In this document: in pieces, positions 21,357 through 28,898 of the stretch
How the letters are laid out: every line of letters starts with the position of its first letter
Position numbering within the stretch: the stretch's first letter is position 1
IMG/VR virus record: IMGVR_UViG_3300038701_002479
Location: 1 to 30,795 of that record
Length of the DNA: 30,795 bases
Origin: a virus
Strand: one strand, 5' to 3'
Translations under genes and position numbers: made by a program
The notes under the pieces: generated by a model
What the model saw: only the letters and a program-made list of their open reading frames with translations
The model's database searches: none
What the model was told of the DNA's origin: nothing

Positions 21357-22690
21357 AAAAGTATTTAGCAATCATATTCCTATTGGTTGGCCTAATGGCC
21401 ACCGCACAGAACGGGGAGGTATTTAGTGTGCTTAAATTGGAGCCGCAGGCCACCGCGCCCACCAATGCCTTTTGGACCAATGGCAGTCTCTACCGCCATA
21501 CAGATGGCACCCTGTACCATAAGGTAGGAGGCTCTTGGGTGTCTTTAGGAGCAACTCCAGTAATCAACAACCTCACATCTACAAGCACCACAAGCGCACT
21601 ATCGGCAGCGCAGGGTAAGGTTTTGCAGGATGGGAAGTTAAGCCTTTCAGGAGGGACTATGACTGGGATAATAAATAGTGCGAAATTCAGACATGAGCCA
21701 TATATTTTAGGCTCTTTAAGTGTTGCTTATGACAATGCTTTATTAGGAATGAGGGATGATGCTGACGCGACTAATTTGGCGGTTGTTGGATATACAAGTA
21801 ATCCAATTGATGATATAGAATATAAAGGTACGATATTAAAAAACTTTGTTTCAAATAAAACATTAACTCTTTCAGATGACGGTAATCTATATTATGACGG
21901 TGTAGAAGTTGGAACTGGCGGTGGCACGCCAGCAGACGGTTCAATTACCAATGCCAAGTTAGCCGATGCAGCAGCCAACACCTTAAAAGGAAACAATACA
22001 GGAAGCAGTGTAACGCCTACCGATTTGACAACTACACAAGTAAGGGCAATGCTTAATGTTGAAGATGGGGCCACAGCTGATATGACTAATGCGGAAATAA
22101 AGGCGGCATTATTAGCCAATGCGGATACCAATGTTTTAACGGATGATGAAAAATCAAAATTAATTTACCTAGATGATGTTGATGAATACATAGGTCAAGA
22201 GTTGTTAGCAAGAGCACCTTTAAGTAATCCATATTTTGTAACTCCTATTCATATAGAAGAACCTACACAAGATGATCACGCAGCCACAAGGCTGTACGTT
22301 AAAAACGCTGTGGAAGCTTCTAACTTATTAGGAATAGAAACAGCCACAACAAGCAGAACAGCAGTATTAACGGATGCGGACGGTATTCTACAGATTACCA
22401 ACGCCAGCGCAATGACTTACACTGTTCCCACAAATGCAACAGTGGCATTTCCGATCGGCACAGTTATAAGTATTAAGCAGATGGATGATGGCCCTATAAC
22501 CTTAGCATATTCTGGCGGGGTAACTGGTGAAGCTGGAGGAACCTATGCAAAAAACGATAGGATTATAATCCAAAAAACAGGAACGGATACTTGGGTTGTT
22601 TTGCAGCACCCGACCTTTAGGGAAATGACCCAAACGGCATACGATGCTATTACACCAATAGACGGAATCCTTTATGTAATTGTAGATTAA
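21353..22690 (+). CDS. Tail fibre-like protein with signal peptide
   Basis: A 445-residue protein. The first 18 residues form a classical Sec signal (MKKYLAIIFLLVGLMATAQ) with an A-Q junction typical of flavobacterial exported proteins. After it, FWTNGSLYRHTDGTLYHKVG is a fibre adaptor-type motif. TSALSAAQGKVLQDGKLSLS with GGTMTG is a motif seen in phage side-fibre stalks, and NAEIKAALLANADTNVLTDD another. The C-terminal 130 residues are beta-rich (TSRTAVLTDADGILQITNAS). Signal peptides are not normal for virion proteins that assemble in the cytoplasm. Base composition shifts to more AT-rich after about 21640, suggesting a swapped distal region. Confidence 0.75.
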   Translation: MKKYLAIIFLLVGLMATAQNGEVFSVLKLEPQATAPTNAFWTNGSLYRHTDGTLYHKVGGSWVSLGATPVINNLTSTSTTSALSAAQGKVLQDGKLSLSGGTMTGIINSAKFRHEPYILGSLSVAYDNALLGMRDDADATNLAVVGYTSNPIDDIEYKGTILKNFVSNKTLTLSDDGNLYYDGVEVGTGGGTPADGSITNAKLADAAANTLKGNNTGSSVTPTDLTTTQVRAMLNVEDGATADMTNAEIKAALLANADTNVLTDDEKSKLIYLDDVDEYIGQELLARAPLSNPYFVTPIHIEEPTQDDHAATRLYVKNAVEASNLLGIETATTSRTAVLTDADGILQITNASAMTYTVPTNATVAFPIGTVISIKQMDDGPITLAYSGGVTGEAGGTYAKNDRIIIQKTGTDTWVVLQHPTFREMTQTAYDAITPIDGILYVIVD

Positions 22691-23274
22691 TGAAATACTT
22701 ATTTTTCATATTACCACTTTTTTGCCTAGGCCAAAACATAACATCCAGTGATGCGGTATTCCTAAATGGCAGCGCAGCGGACAAGGTGTATTTGAACGGT
22801 GAAGAAGTTTGGAGTGCCACACCACCTGCCCCAGCTAATTTATATGTATATGCCAACGCATCCAATCCAACAGAAACTAACGCTGTAACAGGGTGGGAAA
22901 ATCAAGCAGGAACTACAATTGCTTCGGTTGCTACAACAACACCGGTAGGAGGGGGTTCTTATGTAATAGAGATAACCTCAATAGATGGTAGTGGTTCAGA
23001 TAGGGGTATTACCAATTTAACAGTAGAGGTTGGAGAAACTTATTATTATGAGTATTGGGCACGTCAGACAATAGGAAGTGAAGGCGTTGTTACCTCTTGG
23101 GTAGGTTGTACAGGTGCCTCAGGGCACGCAATAGCAGGGGTGTGGACAAAATATACTGGAACATTCACAGCAACGGCTACAACGGCTTATCCAAGATTTT
23201 ACGCAGCACTTTCCCCAGGTAGCGCAGGAGATAAGATACAGGTAGACTTATTCTATTACTATAAAACATCATAA
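22690..23274 (+). CDS. Secreted or fibre-associated protein
   Basis: A 194-residue protein with a Sec signal (MKYLFFILPLFCLGQN). A short adaptor follows (SSDAVFLNGSAADKVYLNGE), a motif known from flavobacterial phage fibre proteins. The rest is a carbohydrate-binding-module-like beta sandwich (TVEVGETYYYEYWARQTIGS, then GVWTKYTGTFTATATTAYPR). It starts at a TAATG junction and ends the same way. It may be a glycan-binding partner of the lyase-like protein downstream. Confidence 0.65.
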   Translation: MKYLFFILPLFCLGQNITSSDAVFLNGSAADKVYLNGEEVWSATPPAPANLYVYANASNPTETNAVTGWENQAGTTIASVATTTPVGGGSYVIEITSIDGSGSDRGITNLTVEVGETYYYEYWARQTIGSEGVVTSWVGCTGASGHAIAGVWTKYTGTFTATATTAYPRFYAALSPGSAGDKIQVDLFYYYKTS

Positions 23275-25310
23275 TGAAAAAGATACAGTACATATTGTTT
23301 TTTATTACGACTGTAATTACGGCACAAGTTAGGCAATCAGATGCGTTTTATGGTGCTGGTGCTTATGCCACGGGTGGAAGTGGTGGAACAGTATTACACG
23401 TAACTAATTTAAGTGGAGGAACAGGAACTGGATCCTTCAGATGGGCATTAAACCAAACAGGTGCAAGATATATAGTATTCGATGTATCTGGTGTTATAGA
23501 TTTCGGTGGAGCGCAAGTAACAATTACAGGTAAGGATAATTTAACCGTATTGGGACAAACTGCTCCATTAGGAGGTATAACCATACAAAATGGAAACCTT
23601 AATTTTTGGGAAATGGACAATGTTATTGTCCGTTACATAAGATTTAGAAATGGGGAGGTAGATGGTAGTGGAAATGCAGTAGAGCAGGATGCATTTACTT
23701 ATTGGGGAGGGGATGATATAATGTTTGACCACATCAGTGCCACTTTTGGAGGTGACGAATCCATAACATTTACGAATACCAATACAGACATTATAGAAAA
23801 TGTCACCTTCCAAAGGTCTTTAATAGGTAGTTCTAAGACAGGTGGAATAATGGGCAATGCTAGCAGAACAACTACAGTAGGACCTATGTCGTACTTATTT
23901 AACCTTAATGTAGACAATGGGCATAGAACACCCAACTTAGCTGGAAACGCAAGGTTCGATGTTATTAACAATGTTGTTTTCAATTGGAACGGTAGGGGAA
24001 GTTCTATAAATGGAAATACCCTAATAAATCAAATAGGAAATTATTATAAAAAAGGAACGGCTGCAAATTCATGGCCTTTAAACGATAGAAAGCATAAGAG
24101 ACAATCGGGAAGCAATCAAATATATGCTAGGTACAATTTCTTTTCTGATATATATGATGGTACAGAATTAGGAAACCAAGAAAGTATGTGGGCTGCATTT
24201 AGTGGTTCTGCTCCAATATCAAGTGGTTATTTTACATCTACACAACATACTTTATTAGGTGAACCGTTCACGATAATGAGTGCGAATGAAGCTTATATTG
24301 ATGTAATAGGTAACTCTGGTGCAAATGCGTATTTGGATGATGATGGGTATCCCCAAACATATCAAGATAGTTATGATGCAACAAGGTCTGCAAATGTACT
24401 TACAACTACTTCTATAGGTGATAAATTACCACCTTGGACATATCCAACATTGCCAACTAATACAAGAGGAGGGGGTTTTGATACTGATAACGATGGAATG
24501 GCTGATGCTTGGGAAATTAGAGAATTTGGAAATTTAAGCAAGACAGCAACAGGAAGGGATTTAGATTCCGATAGGGATAATATAATGGTATATGCTAATC
24601 AAGTGGATGGAGTTGTTATCGTAGATGAAGATGATGTTACAGGTGTTTCGGTAACTCCAGAATCGGTAAATGTGGTTGATGGCGATTCAGGAACACTTGT
24701 TAGAACAATAGAGCCAGATACCGCTTTGGACCAGACAGGGACTTGGAGCAGTTCTAATACGGACTATGTAACAGTTGATAGTAGTGGAAATTATTTAATC
24801 ATAGACCCACCAGTTGAACTTATTACAGACGGAGATATGTCTAGCAATACAAACTGGATAGAATATGGTGAGAGTTCAATTTCTGGAGGTGAAGCCCATA
24901 TATATAGCCCTACCAATCTTTTCAGTTACATACGACAAAACGATGTAATAGAAGTAGGCAAGACCTACGAACTTAGATATACGGTAACTGAAAAAGTCGG
25001 GGGGGCTTTGTCGTCGGACAATCAAGATATAATAAACAGTTTAACATCTTCGTTGGGTGAAAATTATGTAAAGTTCAAGGCCACTACTGGCAATACTTTT
25101 TTAATGATAAAAAGGTATGGTGTTACTGATATGTATTTGGATGATGTTTCCCTTAAGGAAGTTCCTACCATAACTTACACAACTAATGATGGAGGGTTTA
25201 CGGATTCAACGGAGTTTTTTATAGCACCAACAGAAGAAGTAACACCTACTCCTTACGACATACCACACAGCCAACGCACAAAAAAGAAATTAATTAGAAC
25301 AGGATTTTAA
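23274..25310 (+). CDS. Pectate-lyase-like depolymerase with signal peptide
   Basis: A 678-residue protein. A Sec signal (MKKIQYILFFITTVITAQ) is followed by a right-handed beta-helix of PL1 type (about 25-400). Motifs include GAYATGGSGGTVLHVTNLS, YIVFDVSGVIDF, LTVLGQTAPLGGITIQNG and VIVRYIRFRNGE. Calcium-site-like residues occur in FDHISATFGGDESITF (Asp152, Asp161, Glu162), and a catalytic-Arg-type HRTP lies near 217-220. Then come DTDNDGMADAWE (about 403-414), an Ig-like Big2 domain (about 455-515), and a CBM-like domain (about 520-640) ending in a basic tail. No type IX sorting domain is visible. It probably cleaves acidic host polysaccharide. Whether it is part of the virion or is secreted is open. 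Confidence 0.82.
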   Translation: MKKIQYILFFITTVITAQVRQSDAFYGAGAYATGGSGGTVLHVTNLSGGTGTGSFRWALNQTGARYIVFDVSGVIDFGGAQVTITGKDNLTVLGQTAPLGGITIQNGNLNFWEMDNVIVRYIRFRNGEVDGSGNAVEQDAFTYWGGDDIMFDHISATFGGDESITFTNTNTDIIENVTFQRSLIGSSKTGGIMGNASRTTTVGPMSYLFNLNVDNGHRTPNLAGNARFDVINNVVFNWNGRGSSINGNTLINQIGNYYKKGTAANSWPLNDRKHKRQSGSNQIYARYNFFSDIYDGTELGNQESMWAAFSGSAPISSGYFTSTQHTLLGEPFTIMSANEAYIDVIGNSGANAYLDDDGYPQTYQDSYDATRSANVLTTTSIGDKLPPWTYPTLPTNTRGGGFDTDNDGMADAWEIREFGNLSKTATGRDLDSDRDNIMVYANQVDGVVIVDEDDVTGVSVTPESVNVVDGDSGTLVRTIEPDTALDQTGTWSSSNTDYVTVDSSGNYLIIDPPVELITDGDMSSNTNWIEYGESSISGGEAHIYSPTNLFSYIRQNDVIEVGKTYELRYTVTEKVGGALSSDNQDIINSLTSSLGENYVKFKATTGNTFLMIKRYGVTDMYLDDVSLKEVPTITYTTNDGGFTDSTEFFIAPTEEVTPTPYDIPHSQRTKKKLIRTGF

Positions 25311-25312
25311 CC

Positions 25313-25399
25313 ATGGACCACTACACCACAACCCTAATAATTTTTGCCCTGGCAATGTTGGTAGGTTGGTGTTTGGCCCCATATATAATAGAGAAGTAA
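25313..25399 (+). CDS. 28-residue membrane microprotein
   Basis: MDHYTTTLIIFALAMLVGWC then LAPYIIEK is a single hydrophobic span with a short N-terminus, placed 3 bp after the lyase stop, and its stop overlaps the next gene (TAATG). Good spacing on both sides favours translation. It may be a small holin-type or antiholin peptide. Confidence 0.5.
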   Translation: MDHYTTTLIIFALAMLVGWCLAPYIIEK

Positions 25400-25737
25400 T
25401 GGAAGAAACAAGTTTGTATTTCGGGATAGGCCTAAGACTGGTCCTTGGAATTTTAGGCATTTTGCTATATGCCGGTTGGAAAGTAAGGGAGCATTTGGCC
25501 AATTTTAGTTTTAAGATCCTTTGGGCAAAAAATAAACCTTTTTGGTTGTGGTCCATTTCTATGATAGTGCTGTTATTAGCGGTGGTCACTATTTCCCCAG
25601 ATGCGGCAACGGCAATTAAGACCATAACAGGTTTTGACATTACTAATGAGCCGGCATCCTTTTTATTGCTAGGGCATGGCTTGGCAAGTATTAGCAATGG
25701 TGCGGTTAAAAAGAAGATAGATAAAAAAACAACATAA
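25399..25737 (+). CDS. Holin-like membrane protein
   Basis: A 112-residue protein with two clear membrane spans: FGIGLRLVLGILGILLYAGW (about 8-27) and FWLWSISMIVLLLAVVTI (about 49-66). A possible third lies near PASFLLLGHGLASISNG (about 90-106), and the C-terminus is basic (KKKIDKKTT). The frame extends to 25366, but that would overlap the preceding microprotein, so the ATG at 25399 with its TAATG overlap is preferred. Its position before the endolysin, and the topology with a basic tail, suggest a holin. Family not identified. Confidence 0.6.
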   Translation: MEETSLYFGIGLRLVLGILGILLYAGWKVREHLANFSFKILWAKNKPFWLWSISMIVLLLAVVTISPDAATAIKTITGFDITNEPASFLLLGHGLASISNGAVKKKIDKKTT

Positions 25738-25738
25738 C

Positions 25739-25966
25739 ATGCCAAACACTTCGCATAGTATAATAGTAGAGATCGTATCACTTGCTATGGCATGGATAAG
25801 CACGCTATTTATGGCAGATTGGGTCATGGAAGTGGTAAGTGCCACATGTGTGTTAATGATCGCCAAAATAACGGACCATTACTTTAGGGACAAGGTTATT
25901 GAAAAAATAGACCAATGGCGCATAAAATGGGACCAATTAAAGGAAAAGTGGAAAAACCTTAAATAA
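25739..25966 (+). CDS. Holin-like membrane protein
   Basis: A 75-residue protein with two hydrophobic segments (IIVEIVSLAMAWISTLF and VMEVVSATCVLMIAKI, about 8-25 and 29-45) and a charged C-terminal helix with many Trp/Lys (EKIDQWRIKWDQLKEKWKNL). The small size, two spans and charged tail fit class II holins. It starts 1 bp after the preceding stop. With 25399-25737 it probably forms a holin and antiholin pair, though which is which cannot be told. Confidence 0.6.
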   Translation: MPNTSHSIIVEIVSLAMAWISTLFMADWVMEVVSATCVLMIAKITDHYFRDKVIEKIDQWRIKWDQLKEKWKNLK

Positions 25967-25995
25967 GCAGAACAACAATTAAATAAATTAGAAAA

Positions 25996-27549
25996 ATGAA
26001 AAAGATAGTATTAATAGCAGCGTTTTTATTGGCCTCTTACGTAGGCCATAGCCAAGTGTACCGGATTGAAACGGTAGGGGAATCCAAGCAATTTGTAATT
26101 ACGGATACCGTTAGCGGGGTACGTGAACGGCCTTATTTAAACAGGGAGGTATTGGCAGATACCACTAGTAACGGAAATATTAAGATCTTCCGGCAGTTAA
26201 CTTCAGATGATCTAATTCCTATAGGTTTCCCTTCTCCTAAAGGCCATCCCTATACCGCTTTTATAGATGGCAATAATTCAGATGCTACCTTTGCCAGTGC
26301 CGCAGCGGTAGATACCTGGTTTAAGGATAACACGGGTTTTAATACGGCAGGTGGGGCTGCCTCATCAACCGATTTAGTTACCACAGGGAATAACATCGTT
26401 ATAAATCCTGATAGATATACTATTGGAACAGGAAAAGGGATTGTATTTATAGGTGACTACGACACAGAAGCATTAAGAAATAGATTGCCAGGAAATCAAG
26501 ATTTAAGAACAATAATTGGAGGGTATGATAACGAGATTGAGGGCGGTGCATCTTCTCAAGGGGTGGCTTCGGCCATACTTGGGTCACATCACTCTAGTAT
26601 AACAGGAGCAACATCAAATCACGGTACTATTGCGGGAGGTTCATATAATGCAATAGAGGCAGGTGCTTATAATGCAATATTTGGAGGTACTATAAACACA
26701 ATAAACGGTACTGCAGGAAATGGTTCTGGAATTTTTGCAGGAAATAACAACCAAGTTAGTTCAAATTCAGCTATAGTATTAGGAGGTGGTTCCAATGTTG
26801 TTAGTGGGAATACCGCAAGTAACACATCGGGGCAAGGAAATACAGTAAGCGGAAACCTTGCTGCAAATGTAGGAGGGGAAACAATCGTGGTATCTGGGTT
26901 AAATTCAGCAAACTTAGCGGGAAAACTAAACACTGTTTCTGGGCAGTTTTCAGGTATTATTTCAGGGTTATCAAATTCAAATGCAGGTCAATATAGTGGA
27001 ATAAGTGGAGGTAGAGAAAATACGATTACATCAGGAGCGGAATATATAAGCGTTACAGGAGGCAGGGGTAATGTAGTTTCTGCGGCATCAAAATACTCTA
27101 GGGTTTCAGGACTTGAAGCTTCGGCAACGGTGCAGGGAGCGGATTACTTGTCTAATGGAAAAATAACAACGGTAGGTGATGCGCAAACTTTTGTAGTTCC
27201 TTTAAAAATATCTACAACAGACGCAACAGCAAAACCAATAAGACCGTCTGATTTTGTCACTGTTGCCATTCCATCAAATAAGAGTTGGGTTGTTCGTGCT
27301 TTGGTTATTGGAACTGACGGGACCGATACAGCTTCGTTTGAGGTTAAGGGCTGTGTTATGAATATTGCTGGAACTACCTCTATAAAAGGGACACCAACAG
27401 TCACGGGATTGGGTAATTCAGCTGGCGCAAGTACTTGGAATGTTTCACTAACACTGAACTCAACAGAATTAAGGATAAACGCTATAGGTGAAGCCGCTAA
27501 GACTATTAAATGGTCTGCTAGGTTAGAAGTTTCGGAAATAGGATTCTAA
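25996..27549 (+). CDS. Secreted beta-solenoid adhesin / fibre protein
   Basis: A 517-residue protein. A Sec signal (MKKIVLIAAFLLASYVGHSQ) is followed by an N-terminal adaptor (about 20-120) in the codon style of the phage. A long repeat region follows (about 165-385) of units such as GGxxNxIxxGA, for example AGGSYNAIEAGAYNAIFGGT and SGGRENTITSGAEYISVTGG. These repeats form the left-handed solenoid seen in YadA-like head domains. The C-terminus is beta-rich (TTDATAKPIRPSDFVTVAI). The gene lies between the holin-like proteins and the endolysin. Composition becomes AT-richer after about 26380, as if the distal part had been exchanged. It may be a fibre, or an adhesin shown by the infected cell. 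Confidence 0.75.
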   Translation: MKKIVLIAAFLLASYVGHSQVYRIETVGESKQFVITDTVSGVRERPYLNREVLADTTSNGNIKIFRQLTSDDLIPIGFPSPKGHPYTAFIDGNNSDATFASAAAVDTWFKDNTGFNTAGGAASSTDLVTTGNNIVINPDRYTIGTGKGIVFIGDYDTEALRNRLPGNQDLRTIIGGYDNEIEGGASSQGVASAILGSHHSSITGATSNHGTIAGGSYNAIEAGAYNAIFGGTINTINGTAGNGSGIFAGNNNQVSSNSAIVLGGGSNVVSGNTASNTSGQGNTVSGNLAANVGGETIVVSGLNSANLAGKLNTVSGQFSGIISGLSNSNAGQYSGISGGRENTITSGAEYISVTGGRGNVVSAASKYSRVSGLEASATVQGADYLSNGKITTVGDAQTFVVPLKISTTDATAKPIRPSDFVTVAIPSNKSWVVRALVIGTDGTDTASFEVKGCVMNIAGTTSIKGTPTVTGLGNSAGASTWNVSLTLNSTELRINAIGEAAKTIKWSARLEVSEIGF

Positions 27550-27550
27550 A

Positions 27551-27655
27551 ATGAACATAAAACAATCAACATGGGATTATATAATGCTTTTCCTAGCGAT
27601 AGGATTAGGTATGTTCCTGTGTTGGTTGGTTGTGGTGACAAATGAAATTCGCTGA
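27551..27655 (+). CDS. 34-residue single-span membrane protein
   Basis: MNIKQSTWDYIMLFLAIGLG then MFLCWLVVVTNEIR is a short N-terminus, one hydrophobic span and a short tail. It lies just after the adhesin and overlaps the following small membrane protein by 14 bp in another frame. A lysis-cassette role (antiholin or holin accessory) is plausible from its place before the endolysin. Confidence 0.45.
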   Translation: MNIKQSTWDYIMLFLAIGLGMFLCWLVVVTNEIR

Positions 27656-27761
27656 TAACAAATATAACCTTATCCTTTTGGCAATCTTGGCCTTTATAGC
27701 TTGGATAGTGGGGTATTTGTTTAGGCAGATGTATTATTTATTAAAAATATTTTTTGGATGA
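27642..27761 (+). CDS. 39-residue single-span membrane protein
   Basis: MKFADNKYNLILLAILAFIA then WIVGYLFRQMYYLLKIFFG has a basic N-terminus and one long hydrophobic span. Its stop overlaps the endolysin start (ATGA), so the two are translationally coupled. It is a candidate holin or pinholin for the M15 endolysin. Family not identified. Confidence 0.5.
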   Translation: MKFADNKYNLILLAILAFIAWIVGYLFRQMYYLLKIFFG

Positions 27762-28162
27762 CACTAGGACAATCGCAACGAGTTTTTACAAGGAACATAG
27801 GGTGCTTAATAGAGTATGCCTATTCTATTGGTATAGAATTGACATTTGGAGAGGCTCAGCGCACGCCTTCACAGGTTTTACTTAATTACTTTGGTTATGA
27901 TGTTGTTTTGGTGGATAAGAAATTGGTTTTAAAAAAGCGAAAACCAACAAGTAAAACTTTAGAGAGTAATCATCCAGACCGATTGGCGGTAGATTTCAAT
28001 TTCTTTATAAATGGCAAATTAACCTATAGATATGAGGATGTAAAGCCGTTGGGAGATTATTGGGTTTCGTTACATGATAAAAATAGGTGGGGCGGAGACT
28101 TTAACAAAAACGGAATTGCTGACGGATTTATGGATACACCACATTTTGAAATGCAACGGTAA
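27758..28162 (+). CDS. Endolysin, M15 family peptidase
   Basis: A 134-residue peptidoglycan-cutting enzyme. Zinc ligands of the M15 L-alanyl-D-glutamate/D-Ala-D-Ala peptidase fold are visible: SNHPDRLAVD (His72 and Asp79, the SxHxxGxAxD pattern with the Gly replaced) and DTPHFEM (Asp126, His129). QRVFTRNIGCLIEYAYSIG and GEAQRTPSQVLL are typical of the family. Length suits a single-domain phage endolysin without a cell-wall-binding domain. It has no signal peptide, so a holin is needed, and the small membrane proteins upstream are candidates. Confidence 0.88.
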   Translation: MTLGQSQRVFTRNIGCLIEYAYSIGIELTFGEAQRTPSQVLLNYFGYDVVLVDKKLVLKKRKPTSKTLESNHPDRLAVDFNFFINGKLTYRYEDVKPLGDYWVSLHDKNRWGGDFNKNGIADGFMDTPHFEMQR

Positions 28163-28207
28163 TGCAGCTTAACAGTATAGAAATACAACAACTTTTAATA
28201 CAATTCC

Positions 28208-28636
28208 ATGCGGATACTATTATGTATATTCTTGATCTTTAGCCTTGCCGGGTGCAAGTTAATGCGCAATACGGACACCCAAAGGACCAGTACCCAATTT
28301 TTTGAGACAGAAAAGCGCGTGGAGTACGCCCCAGGGGATAAAGTTTTCTATGCCATACCACAGATACCCAAAGAACGGCCCAAATCCCAAACGGTACAGA
28401 CCAAAGGGGATAATGGCGCTATCCTAAATACCCGTTTTGATGATAAAGGAGAAGTACAGGAAATTACCTGCGAATGCCCGGAAATTAAAAAACAGAACGA
28501 TATACTTCGTGCTTTGTTGGAAGAGGAAAAAAGAAAAAAAACAGAATCTACCAAAGAGACCACCGGTATAAACATTAATATTATTATAATTGCTGCCCTG
28601 GCATTTGTATTCCTGTACCTGGACAAACGCACGTAA
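28208..28636 (+). CDS. Unimolecular spanin (u-spanin)
   Basis: A 142-residue lipoprotein with a transmembrane C-terminus. The N-terminal lipobox LAGC puts the lipidated Cys at residue 16 of MRILLCIFLIFSLAGC. A periplasmic domain follows, with an acidic, coiled-coil-prone stretch near residues 90-115 (EIKKQNDILRALLEEEKRKK). A C-terminal hydrophobic span (ININIIIIAALAFVFLYL, about 121-138) ends KRT. Outer-membrane lipid anchor plus inner-membrane span in one chain is the hallmark of u-spanins such as T1 gp11, which fuse the two membranes at the last step of lysis. The gene follows the endolysin, as expected. Confidence 0.8.
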   Translation: MRILLCIFLIFSLAGCKLMRNTDTQRTSTQFFETEKRVEYAPGDKVFYAIPQIPKERPKSQTVQTKGDNGAILNTRFDDKGEVQEITCECPEIKKQNDILRALLEEEKRKKTESTKETTGININIIIIAALAFVFLYLDKRT

Positions 28637-28640
28637 TTTA

Positions 28641-28657
28641 ACGCATTATTAGCGCAT
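28641..28657 (+). repeat. Left arm repeats (ACGCAT, GCGCAT)
   Basis: ACGCAT at 28641-28646 and GCGCAT at 28652-28657 are 11 bp apart, left of the tRNA-like core. They match three copies right of the core and resemble arm-type integrase-binding sites. Confidence 0.5.
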
Positions 28658-28696
28658 TTACTGTATTTACTTATAAGCTTAGATACTATGTAATAT

Positions 28697-28765
28697 GGGC
28701 TTATAGTAATTTTTGGCTATTGCCTTACAAGCAGGGGGTCACTGGTTCGAACCCAGTAGGGCCCA
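28697..28765 (+). tRNA. tRNA-Val-like element / attP core
   Basis: The 3' half is a near-perfect tRNA-Val(TAC): anticodon loop CTTACAA (28724-28730) with stem TTGC/GCAG, variable GGGTC, T arm ACTGG-TTCGAAC-CCAGT, acceptor AGGGCCC and A discriminator. The 5' half (GGGCTTATAGTAATTTTTGG) has only a weak acceptor and a degenerate D arm. Phage integrases of the tyrosine type commonly recombine in the 3' half of tRNA genes and carry that half on attP. The integrase gene lies 134 bp downstream. A strong terminator directly follows, as after a bacterial tRNA. The 28637-28898 gap holds only these att-related elements. Confidence 0.7.
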
Positions 28766-28771
28766 CACTAC

Positions 28772-28797
28772 AAACCCTCGTATTTACGGGGGTTTTT
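28772..28797 (+). terminator. Intrinsic terminator
   Basis: The stem AAACCCTCG (28772-28780) with CGGGGGTTT (28787-28795) includes one G-T pair. It has a 6-base loop TATTTA and is followed by TTTTG. It would stop late-operon transcription before the integrase. Confidence 0.82.
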
Positions 28798-28854
28798 TGC
28801 TTCTATACGCTTCCTTTTATTTTTGTATATATTTTAAAATTGCGTAATTTTAAG

Positions 28855-28862
28855 TAGTTTTG
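28855..28862 (+). promoter_or_regulatory. Integrase promoter -7 element TAGTTTTG
   Basis: An exact TAnnTTTG. The expected -33 element is weak (TTTT near 28832). Transcription would begin near 28869-28870, which favours the ATG at 28899 as the integrase start. The element ends in the first right-hand GCGCAT repeat, so integrase or a repressor bound there could block it. Confidence 0.5.
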
Positions 28863-28890
28863 CGCATAGTGTTGCGCATTTTAAGCGCAT
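28862..28890 (+). repeat. Right arm repeats, three GCGCAT
   Basis: GCGCAT occurs at 28862-28867, 28874-28879 and 28885-28890, spaced 12 and 11 bp, so on one helix face. With the two left copies they bracket the tRNA-Val core, the layout of attP arm sites. They also overlap the integrase promoter and may be its operator. Confidence 0.55.
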
Positions 28891-28898
28891 TTTTAATT

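Noticed and set aside
28162-28242. 26-residue ORF between endolysin and spanin
   Set aside because: It overlaps the spanin start in another frame and has no membrane span or motif. Only the start-stop overlap speaks for it.
28860-28898. Integrase start at 28860
   Set aside because: The codons cross the -7 element and the GCGCAT repeats. The ATG at 28899 gives a normal N-terminus.
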